A program made the position numbers and the translations under genes. The notes below the pieces were generated by a model, which was not told where the DNA came from, made no database searches, and saw only the letters and a program-made list of their open reading frames with translations. From Lumnitzera littorea (taxonomy: Eukaryota > Streptophyta > Magnoliopsida > Myrtales > Combretaceae), in contig JAMXBB010000010.1 of the NCBI GenBank assembly GCA_024138015.1, positions 83,799,958 to 83,863,957 of the forward strand: a DNA stretch of 64,000 nt. The letters are read 5' to 3'. Shown here in pieces: positions 47,001 through 58,288 of the stretch (position 1 is the stretch's first letter; every line of letters starts with the position of its first letter).

Positions 47001-48569
47001 CACCAAGTGTTAGTGAAGTTAAATGTCCATAAAGGATATGATTAGGTTAATCTTCTTGGTTATAAAGTCTTCTTTAATGTAATCAAGTGGAAAACAATCT
47101 AGCTTGCAATTAATATCTAAGTGGTTGTTACTATTTGTAGAGGACTGAAAATTGCCATGTTAATGATCGAGTTAAGCTCATTATTTATTTAGGGTTAACT
47201 CCTTGGGCTAAGTGGTAAGGCTTAGGAAGTCTAATCTAAATTTGGGATGATTTAGAGAGATACGGCATAGTAGGCTTAAAGTAGGCACCATTGGCTCAGC
47301 CCGTCCATTCTCAACCTCTCTTAAGGGAAGCTCATGCATTTATAAAGGCTTACCATGGGCTTGGACTCAATAGAAGCCCATGAAAGAATCTATCAACAAA
47401 AAGGGGTCATCTCAACCATTGATTATCATTTTGATTTAATGGATGTCATCGATGGCTTAACTCTATAAATACTCTAAAGCTTCTTCTTATTTGACACAAT
47501 TCAACTATTTAGGGAAACGACATAATGTCATCATGCCACTATTGTAGAAGATCAAATAGAGCTCAAAAGAAAGGATACATCGCCTCTCAACTAAAATAGT
47601 GAAGTTGATGCTTTATAGCTCCTTCACTTGTCACACATGTATTCTAAGCTCCTTGAGACTACTTACTCCTCCTCTTTGCTTTCTCTTCTCCAACTCATCC
47701 CTTTATGTGTCATTTTACGTCACTCTTCTAAGGCTACATATAACATGAGACTCACACTACATGTACTTGACCACTACAACCATATCCCTTTGTCCACATT
47801 ATTTTTAGTATTTTTTATATTTATGATTAAAAATTATGACTTTATTTCTCACAAAGATATGATTCATTGAGTAAGAAAAATAAGCCTAAGATCAAGTGAA
47901 ATTCGATATGATATGTGTTCCTTAAAATCAATGATTGATAAGAATAAGATTGAGAATATGACTCCATAATAAGGTTAAAAGGTTGGAAAATGCAAAACTA
48001 AAATGGAGAAAAGTTTTAAACTACTATTTAAGTGAGATTATTGCTACCTTCTAAATATTGAAGCATAGCATTCCATGAATCATGCATCATTTAGTCGTTA
48101 AGTCTCTATCAGTCAAATGTTAGTGCTCGCATTTGAATGTTTGTCTCCATACTACACCAATAGGAACAATGAATATTATATGGACATATATTTTTAACCA
48201 CTATCTAAATGGTCTTATGCCACCATTTAGATAGTAGATTTTTAAAGAATTTCTTTTTGGTATATGGTTCAAATGGCAAAGAGTTGATGTATAGATTGTA
48301 TCTATAAATTAACATTTGATGAGAAAAGCTCTTATAGCCCAATAACTCACACATCTCTATAGGTCTTTTCCTTCAACTAACCTCACTTGAACATCCTAAT
48401 CCTCTAAAGTGTATGAGAAATAAGTACTAATACTCTCAAACAAACATGGGTTAGATTTACCAAGCAATTTATATGTCAAATTTGAAATGCCATGTGCTCA
48501 TAAGTAGGTGATTGGTCTCATAGCCTTAGAATTCCCATCATCACTAATATGAATCAGTCTCCGACCTCT
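47001..48569. other. Intergenic or unassigned LTR-like DNA
   Basis: A plus-strand CTCTATAAATACTC TATA-like box lies at about 47,461-47,474, followed by a CT-rich leader (47,640-47,720), the layout of an LTR. I find no partner, boundaries or coding sequence. The frame at 47,628-47,870 has no recognised motif. Confidence 0.4.
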
Positions 48570-49105
48570 CCTAAATCTTGACTAACCTCTTCTAAGCTTA
48601 ATTTGACCTATTGCATGCAAGGTCAAATTGACCCTAGAAGGCTAAGAAGAGGAAGGAAATCAGGACATAAAAAACGAAACGGGTTGATTTGTTATCGAAC
48701 TTTAAGGAACCCAATGAATGACCAAATAAGATTCCAAGAAAGAAGGCTAGCTCTATAAGGAGCCCAGGATGTTTTAATAACCAATACACGAGTTTAGTAA
48801 CTATAGGCTGACCTTATTAGCAACTTAGCTAAGCACTATAAGACTTCAACAACCTTACCCCTGAGCTAGGACATCTAACTACTGACCCTACTTGGTTCAT
48901 ATTTGACCCATTCTTAGACAACTTAAATGACCTGCATTTTGATCTCCATGTCGACCTCCTTCCTTAAACGCATAGTTTTGTACAATTGTGGATTATTTCC
49001 TTTATTTTTAGTTGTAGGCCTAATCTTTAGGGTTTAAGGCCTTGTAATTATTTACAATTTTGCTATTAGAGTTTTAGGATTTACTATAAATAGTAATACT
49101 TTGTA
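48570..49105 (+). mobile_element. Partial LTR, family A
   Basis: 48,790-49,100 parallels 8,020-8,330 of the solo LTR: a CTATAAGACTTCAACAA/CTGCAAGACTTCAAGAG pair, ACAACTTAAATGACCTGCAT/ACAACCTGAATGACTGTATG, CGCATAGTTTTGTA/TGCATAGTTTTGTA and TTTACTATAAATAGTAAT/TTTGTTATAAATAACAAT. It stops just after the TATA region, where the palindrome-rich block begins. Confidence 0.65.
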
Positions 49106-49584
49106 AGTAATTGATAAAGGTAAATTACTCTACAGTTTTAAGACATATTAAGGCATAAATTGACCTTAATTGTGTTCATTTCTTAAGTTTTTGGTACTTA
49201 ATTGTGTAATGTATTGATTTTAGGTGAATCAATAGCAAGGAAATGAAGTTTACACAAAGAACAATGAATTTCAGGGCAATCACGGCTGTGAAGAGAAGAA
49301 AACCTTGAAGTAATACCAAAATATACTGCATCACGAGCGTGATAATAAAAGATTGAAATGGCTAGCATTGATCACACCCTCTATCACGGTCATGATTGAG
49401 AAATTTTTGTTGATCCCCCTATCAATCATGGCCATGATTAGTTATCAGGCAGATGATCACTCCCTTGATCGCGAACATGATTAGAAGTGATGAAGTGACA
49501 AGGAGTTTACATCCTTAGTCATGGCTGTAATTGGTGTAGAATCTTGTTTTCCATGACTATCACTTCCTGAGTTATAGGTGTTAA
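49106..49584. repeat. Block with repeated degenerate palindromes (ATCACGG-CCGTGAT type)
   Basis: At least five to six sites of similar half-palindromic form occur within about 280 bases: AATCACGGCTGTGA (49,276), CATCACGAGCGTGAT (49,330), TATCACGGTCATGATTGA (49,382), AATCATGGCCATGATTAG (49,424), TTGATCGCGAACATGATTAG (49,464) and AGTCATGGCTGTAATTGG (49,518). Each differs mainly by transitions. There is no open frame of note. It may be part of an LTR of another family inserted between two family A LTRs. Confidence 0.6.
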
Positions 49585-49757
49585 TAAGAATCAATGGCAA
49601 TGGAACTTAAAAACCCAAAATGGGTACTTGGGATTCAAAATGAGTACGAAGAACATAAGGGTTTGATGGTGAATGTGAATGGATAAAACTCACCATGACA
49701 CAAACATTATCAAGGGTATGAGCTCGAATAGGGTTCGATACAACTCGTAAACACTAA
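49585..49757 (-). mobile_element. Family A LTR, left piece, split by the gypsy element
   Basis: It matches 62,830-62,990: GGTGAATGTGAATGGATAAAACTCACC compares with TGTGAATGTGAATGGATTTTACACATC, and ATAGGGTTCGATACAACTCGTAAACACTAA compares with AGAGGGTTCGGTGTAACCCATAAACACTAA. The match breaks exactly at ACTAA (49,753-49,757), the target duplication of the gypsy element, and resumes at 56,161. Confidence 0.85.
49753..49757. repeat. Target-site duplication ACTAA (left) of gypsy element B
   Basis: ACTAA here and at 56,156-56,160 flank the element, and the uninterrupted relative at 62,970-62,985 has CACTAA once. Confidence 0.85.
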
Positions 49758-50615
49758 ATGATGGGAATCAGGCTACCGGACCTCTTACTCACAGCCGAAC
49801 TCGAGGACTAAAGGGATTGCTACGACGAATCCTCCTGTTCCAACTAATCCCTACTGAGGCCGAGTACTTCCTTCCCAAGTTACCTTTAATGCCGTGTCAT
49901 ATGACCACCCATTGCTCTGTGGTATGTCGAACTAATGAATACTCTCCAGCACCGAGCTAACCAATTACTCGGCATCTTCCTTATCGAGAAGTCGAAAGAG
50001 AGAGAGAGACCAAACTGACTAGGCCATCCCTACTTGGACAAACCCATCTATCTATACTTTTTGTCCACATCTCCTAACAACCTTGCCAATGTAGCATCGT
50101 TACGTGTACAACATCATCTCTAGAATCTGTAGCACCAATGATTGTTTTTCTTATATATTCATTTTTATCCTTTTGTATTATGTACATTGCTTCTTTAGGA
50201 AATGTTCTTTTTGTCTTTTCCCTTTTGGGTAAGTTGCCCTAAGTTATGGGTATAAATACTCTTATTCTTGTAGCTGTAAAGATCAGATTACCTTCAATAC
50301 AATTGATTACTTTTCTTTCTTACGTAAACACTGTTGTTTACTCTTGGCATCACTCTTATCCTTTCCCTTAAGCAAAGTTAGGTGGCGAGTAACCTTATTG
50401 GACCAATTTGTATGTCAATCGAATTGTGTCGTGAGTCCTCGGAAGTTCCATTGGTGCGTCATATCCTCTAGAGCTGTTCATGGGTTTTGCGTACTGTTTT
50501 CATTCTTCATTTCTTTACCCTTTCGTACTTTTCCCCATTACCCTTTTATGAGCTTTCTACAAGCTTGGACCCATTTAGCGACCAGCCTTGTGTATTCTTA
50601 GTCATGGTTCATATT
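49758..50615 (+). mobile_element. 5' LTR of gypsy element B
   Basis: It begins ATGATGGGAATCAGG and ends TTCATATT, pairing with 55,252-56,155. A TATA-like GGTATAAATACTC lies near 50,248-50,260. The two LTRs look roughly 85% identical in their first 80 bases by eye, with most differences being C/T or G/A. Confidence 0.9.
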
Positions 50616-50618
50616 ATC

Positions 50619-50633
50619 TTGGTATCAAAGCAG
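50619..50633 (+). other. Primer-binding site for methionine tRNA
   Basis: TTGGTATCAAAGCAG begins three bases after the 5' LTR and matches the plant PBS TGGTATCAGAGC with one change. Confidence 0.8.
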
Positions 50634-50819
50634 AGGTTTTATGTGAGCTGTAGTTAGTTCTTCCTGAATTCTGTTATACTCTATTTTGTGTGTGAGAAAC
50701 AGAGCAAGTTACTGTGTTCATTTGACTGTTGTGTTGTTAGTTGTTTAATTTCTAAAGTGTTTGTTTGAATTTGAATTTGTGAGGAAAAACAATAGACTTA
50801 AGTATGAATGTTAATGTTA

Positions 50820-52020
50820 GTGATGACAGTGGAGTTGTTTACCATGGACGACAATCTTAGGGAATTCCCAGAAGTACTGATGAGAGATTTGATGAGGTAC
50901 CTAACCTCTTGGTAGATCTGACTCAAGCTATTCATGCCTTGTCTCGCCAACCCACTGAGGTCACATAAAACACTCCACAAGTTGTTGAACCTATTAGAGG
51001 TCAGAACCCAGCTCGACCAATTCGAGGTAGAGGAGCTGGCGAATGAGTAAGGCAAAGGATAAACCTGAAAGAGCTTGATGAGGGGGAAGAAGTGTATTTT
51101 GAAGAGAAGCACATATGAGTCCCTAGAGCATCTGATCATGTGAAGATTTAGATTTCGAGTTTCCATGGATCTGGAAATGCTGACGAGTACCTGGTTTGGG
51201 AAGAGAAAGTGGAGCGTATGTTTGAGTATTATCAATATGAGGATTATGAGAAAGTGAGAACTGCTATTGTTGAATTCTGCAAGTATACCACTATGTGTTG
51301 GAAGAACTTCCAGGCCATGAGAAGAAAAAAGGGGTAATGAGAGATTAACACCTAACTCGAAATGAAGAGAGTGCTTAGAAACAAATTTGTGTCGGAAACA
51401 TGTCTCTAAGATACCTTCACTCTACTTTAGGAGCTAAGACAAGCAGACCGAGCTGTTGATGATATGTTCAAGAATTCCAAATGCTTATGATACGATGTAA
51501 AGTGGACGAACCACCAACTCGAATAGTCTCAAGATTTATTACTAGATTGAGAGGAGACATTTGAGACATTGTGGAGCTCTACTGATTTGACACGATGGTT
51601 GAAGCTATTAGGATAGCTTAGCGAGTAAAGAGGTAGAGAAGGAGTCGAGTAACGACTCGAATGCTGACTAGCCAACCCAGATAGGCAAGTCACTAGACTC
51701 TGCCGAGTACTGAGCCAAGCTGAAGGGTTAATGTCAGAGCCGAGTAGAAAAGTCGACCTGAAGATGCAGCATCAACCTAAATGTATGAGAAGGGGTAAGG
51801 GTCAGTGCTTCAAGTGTCAAGGGTTCGAACATATGGCTACGCAATGCTCGAATCGAAGGATGATGATCATTAAGGGAAATATCTCAAAGTTAGAAGTAGA
51901 GAGCATAGATGAAGAACACGAGGAGGAAGAGGTTCCAACCGAGAAGGAAAGTGCTAAGAAAGAACTGATTGAGGAGGACATATTTCTTGAGGACTTGGAC
52001 CAATTACTTATGGTTGTCTA
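50820..52020 (+). pseudogene. Ty3/gypsy gag, degenerate
   Basis: The capsid-like part reads SSFHGSGNADEYLVWEEKVE RMFEYYQYEDYEKVRTAIVEF in two pieces around 51,155-51,300 (retrotransposon gag type: F.G...P..YL.WE.K.E..F). The nucleocapsid zinc knuckle CFKCQGFEHMATQC (CX2CX4HX4C) is intact at 51,810-51,850, followed by an acidic linker to 52,020. Stops near 51,335 and many frameshifts between 51,340 and 51,730 show that it is dead. Gag packages the element RNA in the cytoplasm. Confidence 0.87.
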
Positions 52021-52063
52021 ACAAACTATGAGTGTAGAACCCTTATGAGAGGAGGAGCAGAAG

Positions 52064-52462
52064 GAGAATTTGTTTCATACCACCTGCAAGGTGAATGATT
52101 GGATGTGTGCTCTCATTGTGGATAGTAGAAGTTGCACTAATGTGGTATTGGCCGATCTTGTTTCAAAACTAAAGCTACCAACTGTTGCATATCCTAGGCC
52201 GTACAAATTGTACTGGTTGAGTGAGAAAGGAGCATTACATGTCACTCAGCAAATACTGCTGCCAATCACTATAGGGAATTACTCTGACCAGATCCTTTGC
52301 AACGTGCTACCTATGTGTGCTTCCCACGTGTTACTGAGTAGACTGTGGTTGTTTGATAGAAGAGTTATACATGATGGCTACAAGAACACATATATGTTGG
52401 AGAAGGATGACCAGAAGATTATGCTAAATCTGATGTCGCCAAGAGAAGTTCATAGGTTATAG
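52064..52462 (+). pseudogene. Ty3/gypsy aspartic protease domain
   Basis: A continuous 130-codon frame covers the protease: LIVDSRSCTNVV stands where active enzymes have DSGSCTN, so the glycine of the active-site triad is replaced by arginine. Downstream LLSRLWLFDRRVIHDGYKNTY is the usual flap/alpha region with ILLGRPW changed to VLLSRLW. Both changes suggest loss of activity even though the frame is open. Confidence 0.88.
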
Positions 52463-52569
52463 AGGAAACTTGCTCACGGATTAAAGAAAGCTCTAGTGAT
52501 GAGTCGAGTTGAGCTTTGAGAGGCCATCAATGCTGATGAACCAACCTTATTGTTGGTCAAGTAACTATT

Positions 52570-53950
52570 AGAAGTGAAGAAGCGGGGTAAGCTTCCCCAG
52601 GAAGTCAAAGAGTTGCTAGATGACTATGCCGACCTGTTCCTCGAATAGTTACCTGAGGGGTTGCCCCCAACTCGAGGCATAGAGCATTACATTGAATTAG
52701 TACTCGATGTTGCACTGCCGAATAAGCCAGCTTATCGGATGAATCCTAAGGAGGCTTCTGAACTTCAACATCAAGTCAATGAGTTGCTAGAGAGAGGTTT
52801 TGTGAAAGAGAGTCTCAACCCTTATGCTGTGCCTACACTTCTAGTACCGAAGAAGGATGGAACCTGGTAAATGTGTGTTGACAACCAAGCCGTAAACAAA
52901 ATTACAATCAAATATAGGTATTCGATCTTAAGGCTAGAGGACATGTTAGATGAGCTAAGTGGAGACAAGATTTTCAACAAGATTGATCTTAAATCCGACT
53001 ACCATCAAATCCGCAAGAGACTAGGAGATGAGTGGAAGATTGCATTGAAAACTCAACATGGACTTTATGAATGGATGGTCATGCCCTTCAGCTTGTCGAA
53101 TGCCCTAAGTACTTTCATGAGGCTTATCAATCATATGTTGAGACATCTCATAGGAAAGTGTGTCGTAGTGTACTTTGACGACATCTTTTTTTATAGTGCT
53201 AACATGCCGAGTCATTATGAACATCTCAAAGCAGTCCTAGATATCCTTCGTGCCAAGAGACTGTTTGGCAATTTGAAGAAATGTTATTTCTACCAGGAGG
53301 AAGTGGTATTCTTGGGGTATGTAGTCAATAGAAGGGACCTGCAAGTCGATGATGAGAAGATTAAGGCGATTGTTGAGTGGCCAACTCCTACTACTTATGT
53401 TGACCTAAGAAGTTCCCATGGATTAACTTCATTTTACAAAAGGTTTATTAAGAATTTCAACACCATCATTGCACCACTTATCGAGCTAATAAAGAAGAAC
53501 ACCAACTTTCGATGGGGAGAAAGGGAGGAGAGGAGTTTTGTCGACATAAAAGAAAAATTGACTTCTGCCCTAGTGTTAGTATTACCTGACTTCGACAAAA
53601 TTTTTTAATTGGAATGTAACACATTGAGCATTGTAATAGGTGCTATCTTGATGCAGGAAGGCCAACCAATTGCCTTCTATAGTAAGAAGCTCTAAGGACC
53701 ACAGCTAAATTACTCTGTATATGATAAGGAATTTTTGGCACTGATTCGAGTAATGCAAGTGTGGCAACATTACTTACTGCTAAGAGAATTTGTCATATTT
53801 ATTGGCTATGAATCATTAAGGTACCTCTGAAGTCAGACCGAGTTGTCGAAGCAGTAAGCGAGATGGGTTGAATTCCTTGAGGGGTTCAATTTTGTAATTA
53901 AAAACAAGTAGGGAAAGAGCGACGTAGTTGCAAATGCTCTTTCGAGGAGA
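52570..53950 (+). pseudogene. Ty3/gypsy reverse transcriptase and RNase H domain
   Basis: The fingers and palm run from LPPTRGIEHYIELV (52,660) to the catalytic VVVYFDDIFFYS (53,165-53,200; YFDD, the usual chromovirus form YFDD/YVDD). A TAA interrupts KKDGTW-MCVDNQAVNK at 52,868-52,870. The thumb includes FLGYVVNRRDLQVDDEKIKAI VEWPTP and GLTSFYKRFIKNFNTI. After a stop at 53,606 the RNase H part continues as LECNTLSIVIGAILMQEGQPI, YSVYDKEFLALIRVMQVWQHY and finally GKSDVVANALSRR, in broken frames. Sequence style is closest to plant chromoviruses (CRM/Reina/Galadriel-like). Confidence 0.92.
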
Positions 53951-55296
53951 TATATGCTTTTATCAAGACTACAAACTAGGCTGTTTGGTTTTGCAAGTAT
54001 CAAAGAACAATACTTCGGAAATCCACACATTGGACCAATAATTTTTCAATGCATAAATGGAATGATAGTGGACGAGTATTATGCAGAGGATAGCTATCTA
54101 TTCCGAGGAGGGAAACTATGTGTGCCGACTTGTTTCCTACATGAATTATTAATTAGGGAAGCCCACAGTAGAGGACTCTCTGAACACTTTGGAGAGAGAA
54201 AGACTTATGAAGTATTGAATGGTCAATTCTTTTGGCCGAGAATGCGAAGAGATGTACACCGAGTTATGAAGAGTTGTGCCTTATGCAAAAAGGTTAAGTG
54301 TCGAGCCGAACAAGGGAAAGTAATGCCCCTACCTACCTATTCTGACAAGGCTGTAGAGTAAACTAAGTATAGACTCTGTTCTTAGATTACTGCGAACTGC
54401 TTGAGGTAAAGACTTTGCGATGGTCATCGTAGATCGGTTCAATAAGATGGCACACTTCGTGCCCTGTAGCAAAACTAATGACGCTTCGACTATTGGTTCT
54501 CTTTTCTTACAGGAGATTGTACGGATACATGGTGTATCGAGAATTGTAGTCTTCAATAGAGACCCAAAGTTCTTGAGCCATTTTTGGAAAACCTTATGGT
54601 GTCAGCTGGGAACCAAATTACTCTTCAGTACCTCATGTCACCCTCAAACTGACAGCCAAACAGAGGTGGTTAATCGTACTTTGAGGCCATTGCTTCGAGC
54701 TGTAGTAGGCAAGAACTTGGCTAATTAGGACATCTACTTGCTAGTGGTCGAGTTTGCCTATAATTGAACCATACATGATGCCACTAAGCAAACTCCCTTC
54801 AAGGTGGTCTATGGATTCAATCCCGAATTGACCCTGGACCACGCCCCTATACTAGCACCTGTGCAAGAGGACCCTGATGCCTTAGCCAAAGCACAATCCC
54901 TTCAGTACATCTATGATAGGGTCACTCGACACATCGACCAAGTTGCCAAAAGAATGCGAGAAAAGACCAAGGGTAGGTTGGCCAAACAATTTTAAAAGGG
55001 AGACTTTGTATGACTATACCTTAGTAAGGAATGGTTCTCGAACAAAAAGAAGAACAAATTGTCTGCAAGAGCGGAAGGACCTTTCAAAATCTTCTAGAAA
55101 ATTAGTGACAATACCTACAAGTTAGAACTGCCTAAGGACTATGGGGTTTTTGAAGCCTTCAACATTGTCGACCTCAGTCCATATCACTATGACGAAGAAC
55201 TAAGCGAACACTATTCGAATTTGAACCCAAATCCAAAACAACTAAAAAGGAATGATGAGAATCAGGTTACCGAACCTCTTACCCGCAGTCGAGCTT
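53951..55296 (+). pseudogene. Ty3/gypsy integrase, reading into the 3' LTR
   Basis: The zinc-binding HHCC region is present (HELLIREAHSRGLSEHFGERK and CALCKKVKC, 54,140-54,300). In the catalytic core FNRDPKFLSHFWKTLW has N for the second catalytic aspartate, whereas QTEVVNRTL keeps the glutamate. Stops occur near 54,361, 54,727 and 54,993. The C-terminal part (GPFKIF, DNTYKLELP, FNIVDLSPY) continues past the LTR start and closes as ENQVTEPLTRSRA with a TGA inside the 3' LTR (55,294-55,296). I see no chromodomain. Overlap of pol with the 3' LTR is known in some plant chromoviruses. Confidence 0.88.
55244..55251 (+). other. Polypurine tract of gypsy element B
   Basis: AAAAAGGA directly precedes the 3' LTR, where plus-strand priming is expected. 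Confidence 0.55.
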
Positions 55297-55487
55297 GAGG
55301 ACTAAAGGGGTTAACATGACGAATCCTCCCGTTCCAACTAATTCTTGCTGAGGCTGAGTACTTCCTTGCCGAGCCACCTTTAATGCCGTACCATATGACC
55401 ACCTATTGCTTTGTGGTATGCCGAGTTGATAAATATTCTCCAGCGCCGAACCAACTAATTACTCGACATCTTTCTTACCAATAAGCC

Positions 55488-55545
<58 letters not shown>

Positions 55546-56155
55546 AGACTGACTAGGCCATCCCCGCTTGGATAAACCTATCTGTCCGTACTTTTTGTCC
55601 GCATCTCTTACCAACCGTGCCAATGCAGCATTGCCATGTATACAACGTCATCTCTAGAATATTTAGCACCAATGATTGTTTTCCCTGTATATTCATTTTT
55701 ACCCTTTTGTATCATGTACATTGCTTCATTAGGAAATATTCTTTTTTTCTTTTTTCTTTTTTCTTTTGGGCAAGTTGCCCTAATTTATAGGTATAAATAC
55801 CCTTATACTTGTAACTGTAAAGATTAGATACCTTCAATACAATTGAGTACTTCTCTTCCTTACGTAAATACTGTTGTTTATTCTTGGCATCACTCTTATC
55901 CTTTCCCTTAAACAAAGTTAGGTAGCGAGTAACCTCATTGGACCAATTTGTATGTCAATCGAATTGTACCGTGAGTCCTTAGAAGTTCCATTGGTGCATC
56001 ATATCCTATAGAGCTATTTATGGATTTTGCTTACTATTTTTATTCTTCATTTCTTTACCCTTTTGTACCTTTCCCCATTACCCCTTTTCGAGCTTTCTGT
56101 AAGCTTAGACCCATTTAGCAATCAACCTTATCTTTTCTTAATCATGATTTGCATT
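55252..56155 (+). mobile_element. 3' LTR of gypsy element B
   Basis: Pairs with the 5' LTR, starting ATGATGAGAATCAGG and ending TTGCATT. It is about 46 bp longer, mostly because of a GA tract expansion at 55,490-55,539. TATA-like GGTATAAATACCC lies near 55,790-55,802. Confidence 0.9.
55490..55539. repeat. (AG)25 microsatellite in the 3' LTR
   Basis: Fifty bases of AG; the 5' LTR has only about six AG units at the same place (near 49,997-50,009). Confidence 0.92.
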
Positions 56156-56770
56156 ACTAAGTGTCACTCAGGACTTAAATGAAGGTTAGATACAACTCAC
56201 TAATTGGCTCAAATGAAGGGGTTCACCACAATTTTGAGGACAAGATCGATAAGAACATGGGAATGATTAACGAGTTTGATCTACACTTGATAATCTAGCA
56301 ATACTAGCTCAAGAGTAACCTTGCTCAAAAAGAGAAAGATTCAAAAATGCAGGAATATACTTTTCTTTCCAATTTCGTATATATTTAATATTTACAAATG
56401 TTGCTATTTATAACAAGTCATAAACCTTAGTATCAAAACTGTAATGTACAAGGCCAAACCTTAAAGAATTGGGCCTATAAATAAAACAAAGAAAAACATG
56501 TATAAGAATACAAAACTATGTGTTTTATAAGGGAAGTCAGCATGCAGTCACTTAGCATGTCCTGGAAGGAGTAGTATCCGAACCAGACAGGGTTAGTAAT
56601 TAGATGTATGGGTTCAAGAAGGAGTCCTAAAGTCTTGTAGTGTTTGGCCAAGACATTAGAAAGGTTAGCCCATAATTGCCGAGTTTTAGAATCAATCGAT
56701 ACGAGTCTTTCGGTGCTGTGCTGAGTGGTTTTTTAGTCTCAAGTATTCGGCTTTGTCTAGCATGTGTGAC
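56156..56770 (-). mobile_element. Family A LTR, right piece, split by the gypsy element
   Basis: It begins with the second ACTAA (56,156-56,160). It then matches 62,985-63,340: GGTTAGATACAACTCACTAATTGGCTC compares with GGTTAGATGCGACTCACTAACTCGCTC, and ACAAATGTTGCTATTTATAACAAG compares with ACAAAATGTTGCTATTTATAGTAAA. The minus-strand TATA region lies near 56,400-56,412. Its right part (CCATAATTGCCGAGTTTTAG, 56,671) pairs with 8,018-8,035 of the solo LTR. The right edge is not defined. Confidence 0.85.
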
Positions 56771-57539
56771 TAATAATTTAGGGTATACGAAGTCATTTTA
56801 ACATGGTACTTTAATTTGTTGTTATTCCCAATAATTACGAATTTCTGGTGATTAGAACTTCATACAAGTTAAGATAGTACAATGCATGACACAATCTTTC
56901 AGTAGATCTTAATGGAATACATTAAGAAACGATTACATTAAGTAAATCTTAGTCACTAGAACAAACTACTCCTGCTAATAGAGATATTTTTAGGAAGTTC
57001 ACTGCATGTTTTATGGAATCCAAGGATTTAGTAAACTTTTCATGTAATCTTGACTTGTCCATTCATTTAGAAGAGATTTTAAGGAACGCAATTAGGATTA
57101 GAATTGAGTAGTTCTAAGAAGAATACTCATGAATAGAGAATTCCTATAGATGAGTAATTGTTAAGATATATAGTTTATAATTCATGTTAATATGATGAAG
57201 TAAACCTGTTTTATAATTTGTCGTTTTTGTGTTATAATCTTGTTTGTTGTGTTTTCTTGGTGTAATAGTAGGATTAACATAGTTTAGTGTAGGAATTAAT
57301 TTAATTACTTTGTTGATCGTTTGATTCGCTAGTTAATAGGAAAAATAATAGGTACTAGTGCTTGAATTTGTATTCAATGGAGACAACCCTATACTTATCC
57401 GTACTAATAAACGATAGGTATGCTTGCCTATTTAACCAAGTAAAGGATAAAATATAGGAGTTAAATTGTAAGACTATGTAGCTCTATTTAGAGGTGATCA
57501 ATAATAGTAGCTTTTATGAAAAATATTAAGAATACCTCT
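56771..57539. other. Unassigned intergenic DNA
   Basis: Possibly includes the outer end of the split family A LTR. No coding motif or clear repeat boundary is seen. Confidence 0.4.
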
Positions 57540-57926
57540 TTTAGTGCAATCTTATTAGTAGTGACCTTCTTAAGCTCGTGCTTGATTATTGAGTGTTCTT
57601 TTACTCTTTAATCTTTCTCATGTTCTTATCAATCTTCCTTAAGATTATGGTGAACCCTCTTTTAGGATAGTAGTGAGTTAAATCCCCCTACATTAGAACC
57701 TTGAGTATTGATTTAGTGCTCGTAGGGCATATTGAACCTTATTTCAAGCTTAAACCCTATTTGTGTTTATGTTTTGGTGTGTTATATCCATTTACATTCA
57801 CATTTGAACCCTATTCCTCACTAACCTCAACCACATCATTCAACTCCCAAATACCCATTTGTGGGATTTGTGTCCACTATGTCTTATGCTTACTTCAATG
57901 ACCTTTAATCTTTAGGCAGCATTCCA
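57540..57926 (+). mobile_element. Family A LTR, 3' part
   Basis: It is the inverted match of 62,760-63,060: CTTATCAATCTTCCTTAAGATTATGGTGAACC, TTGAGTATTGATTTAGTGC, AAGCTTAAACCCTATTTGTGTTTATG and the end TAGGCAGCATTCCA all have counterparts there. After the end comes TATCATCTTAGTGTTAG, a possible worn primer-binding site, so this LTR belongs to the gag fragment that follows. Confidence 0.75.
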
Positions 57927-58288
57927 TATCATCTTAGTGTTAGTAATAATGTTCTTTAGGGTTTAATTAGTGGGTCTGTTTATCTCTGTTAGATTATTAT
58001 ATTGGAGTATAGTTTATTGTACATGTTTGTGGTAGTGGTGCTTTGTTGTTTATGGCACACTGTTGAAGCTTAAGCAGTATAGTATGTCATTTAGTGGTAA
58101 TAGTCCCTGTAGAAGTTTGAGGTAACATGTTGATAGCTTGGAGTTCCAAATCTAAAACCTCACTAGGTCAATCCAAGACCTAACTAATTTAGTTAGACAC
58201 TACCAACGTGCTAGTTAAGTTAAAGGAAGAAACCGAGTGCTGACCAACGGAAGTGACTCTAATAAGCCTGTTAATGATGAATGAAAAT
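57927..58288 (+). pseudogene. Family A gypsy element, 5' internal region and start of gag
   Basis: The stretch lies immediately after the family A LTR and resembles the leader and first gag codons of gypsy element B (compare TATCTTGGTATCAAAG with TATCATCTTAGTGTTAG). It reaches NKPVNDE-type codons at 58,262-58,282, then is cut by the solo LTR. It is full of stops. It continues at 61,604. Confidence 0.55.
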
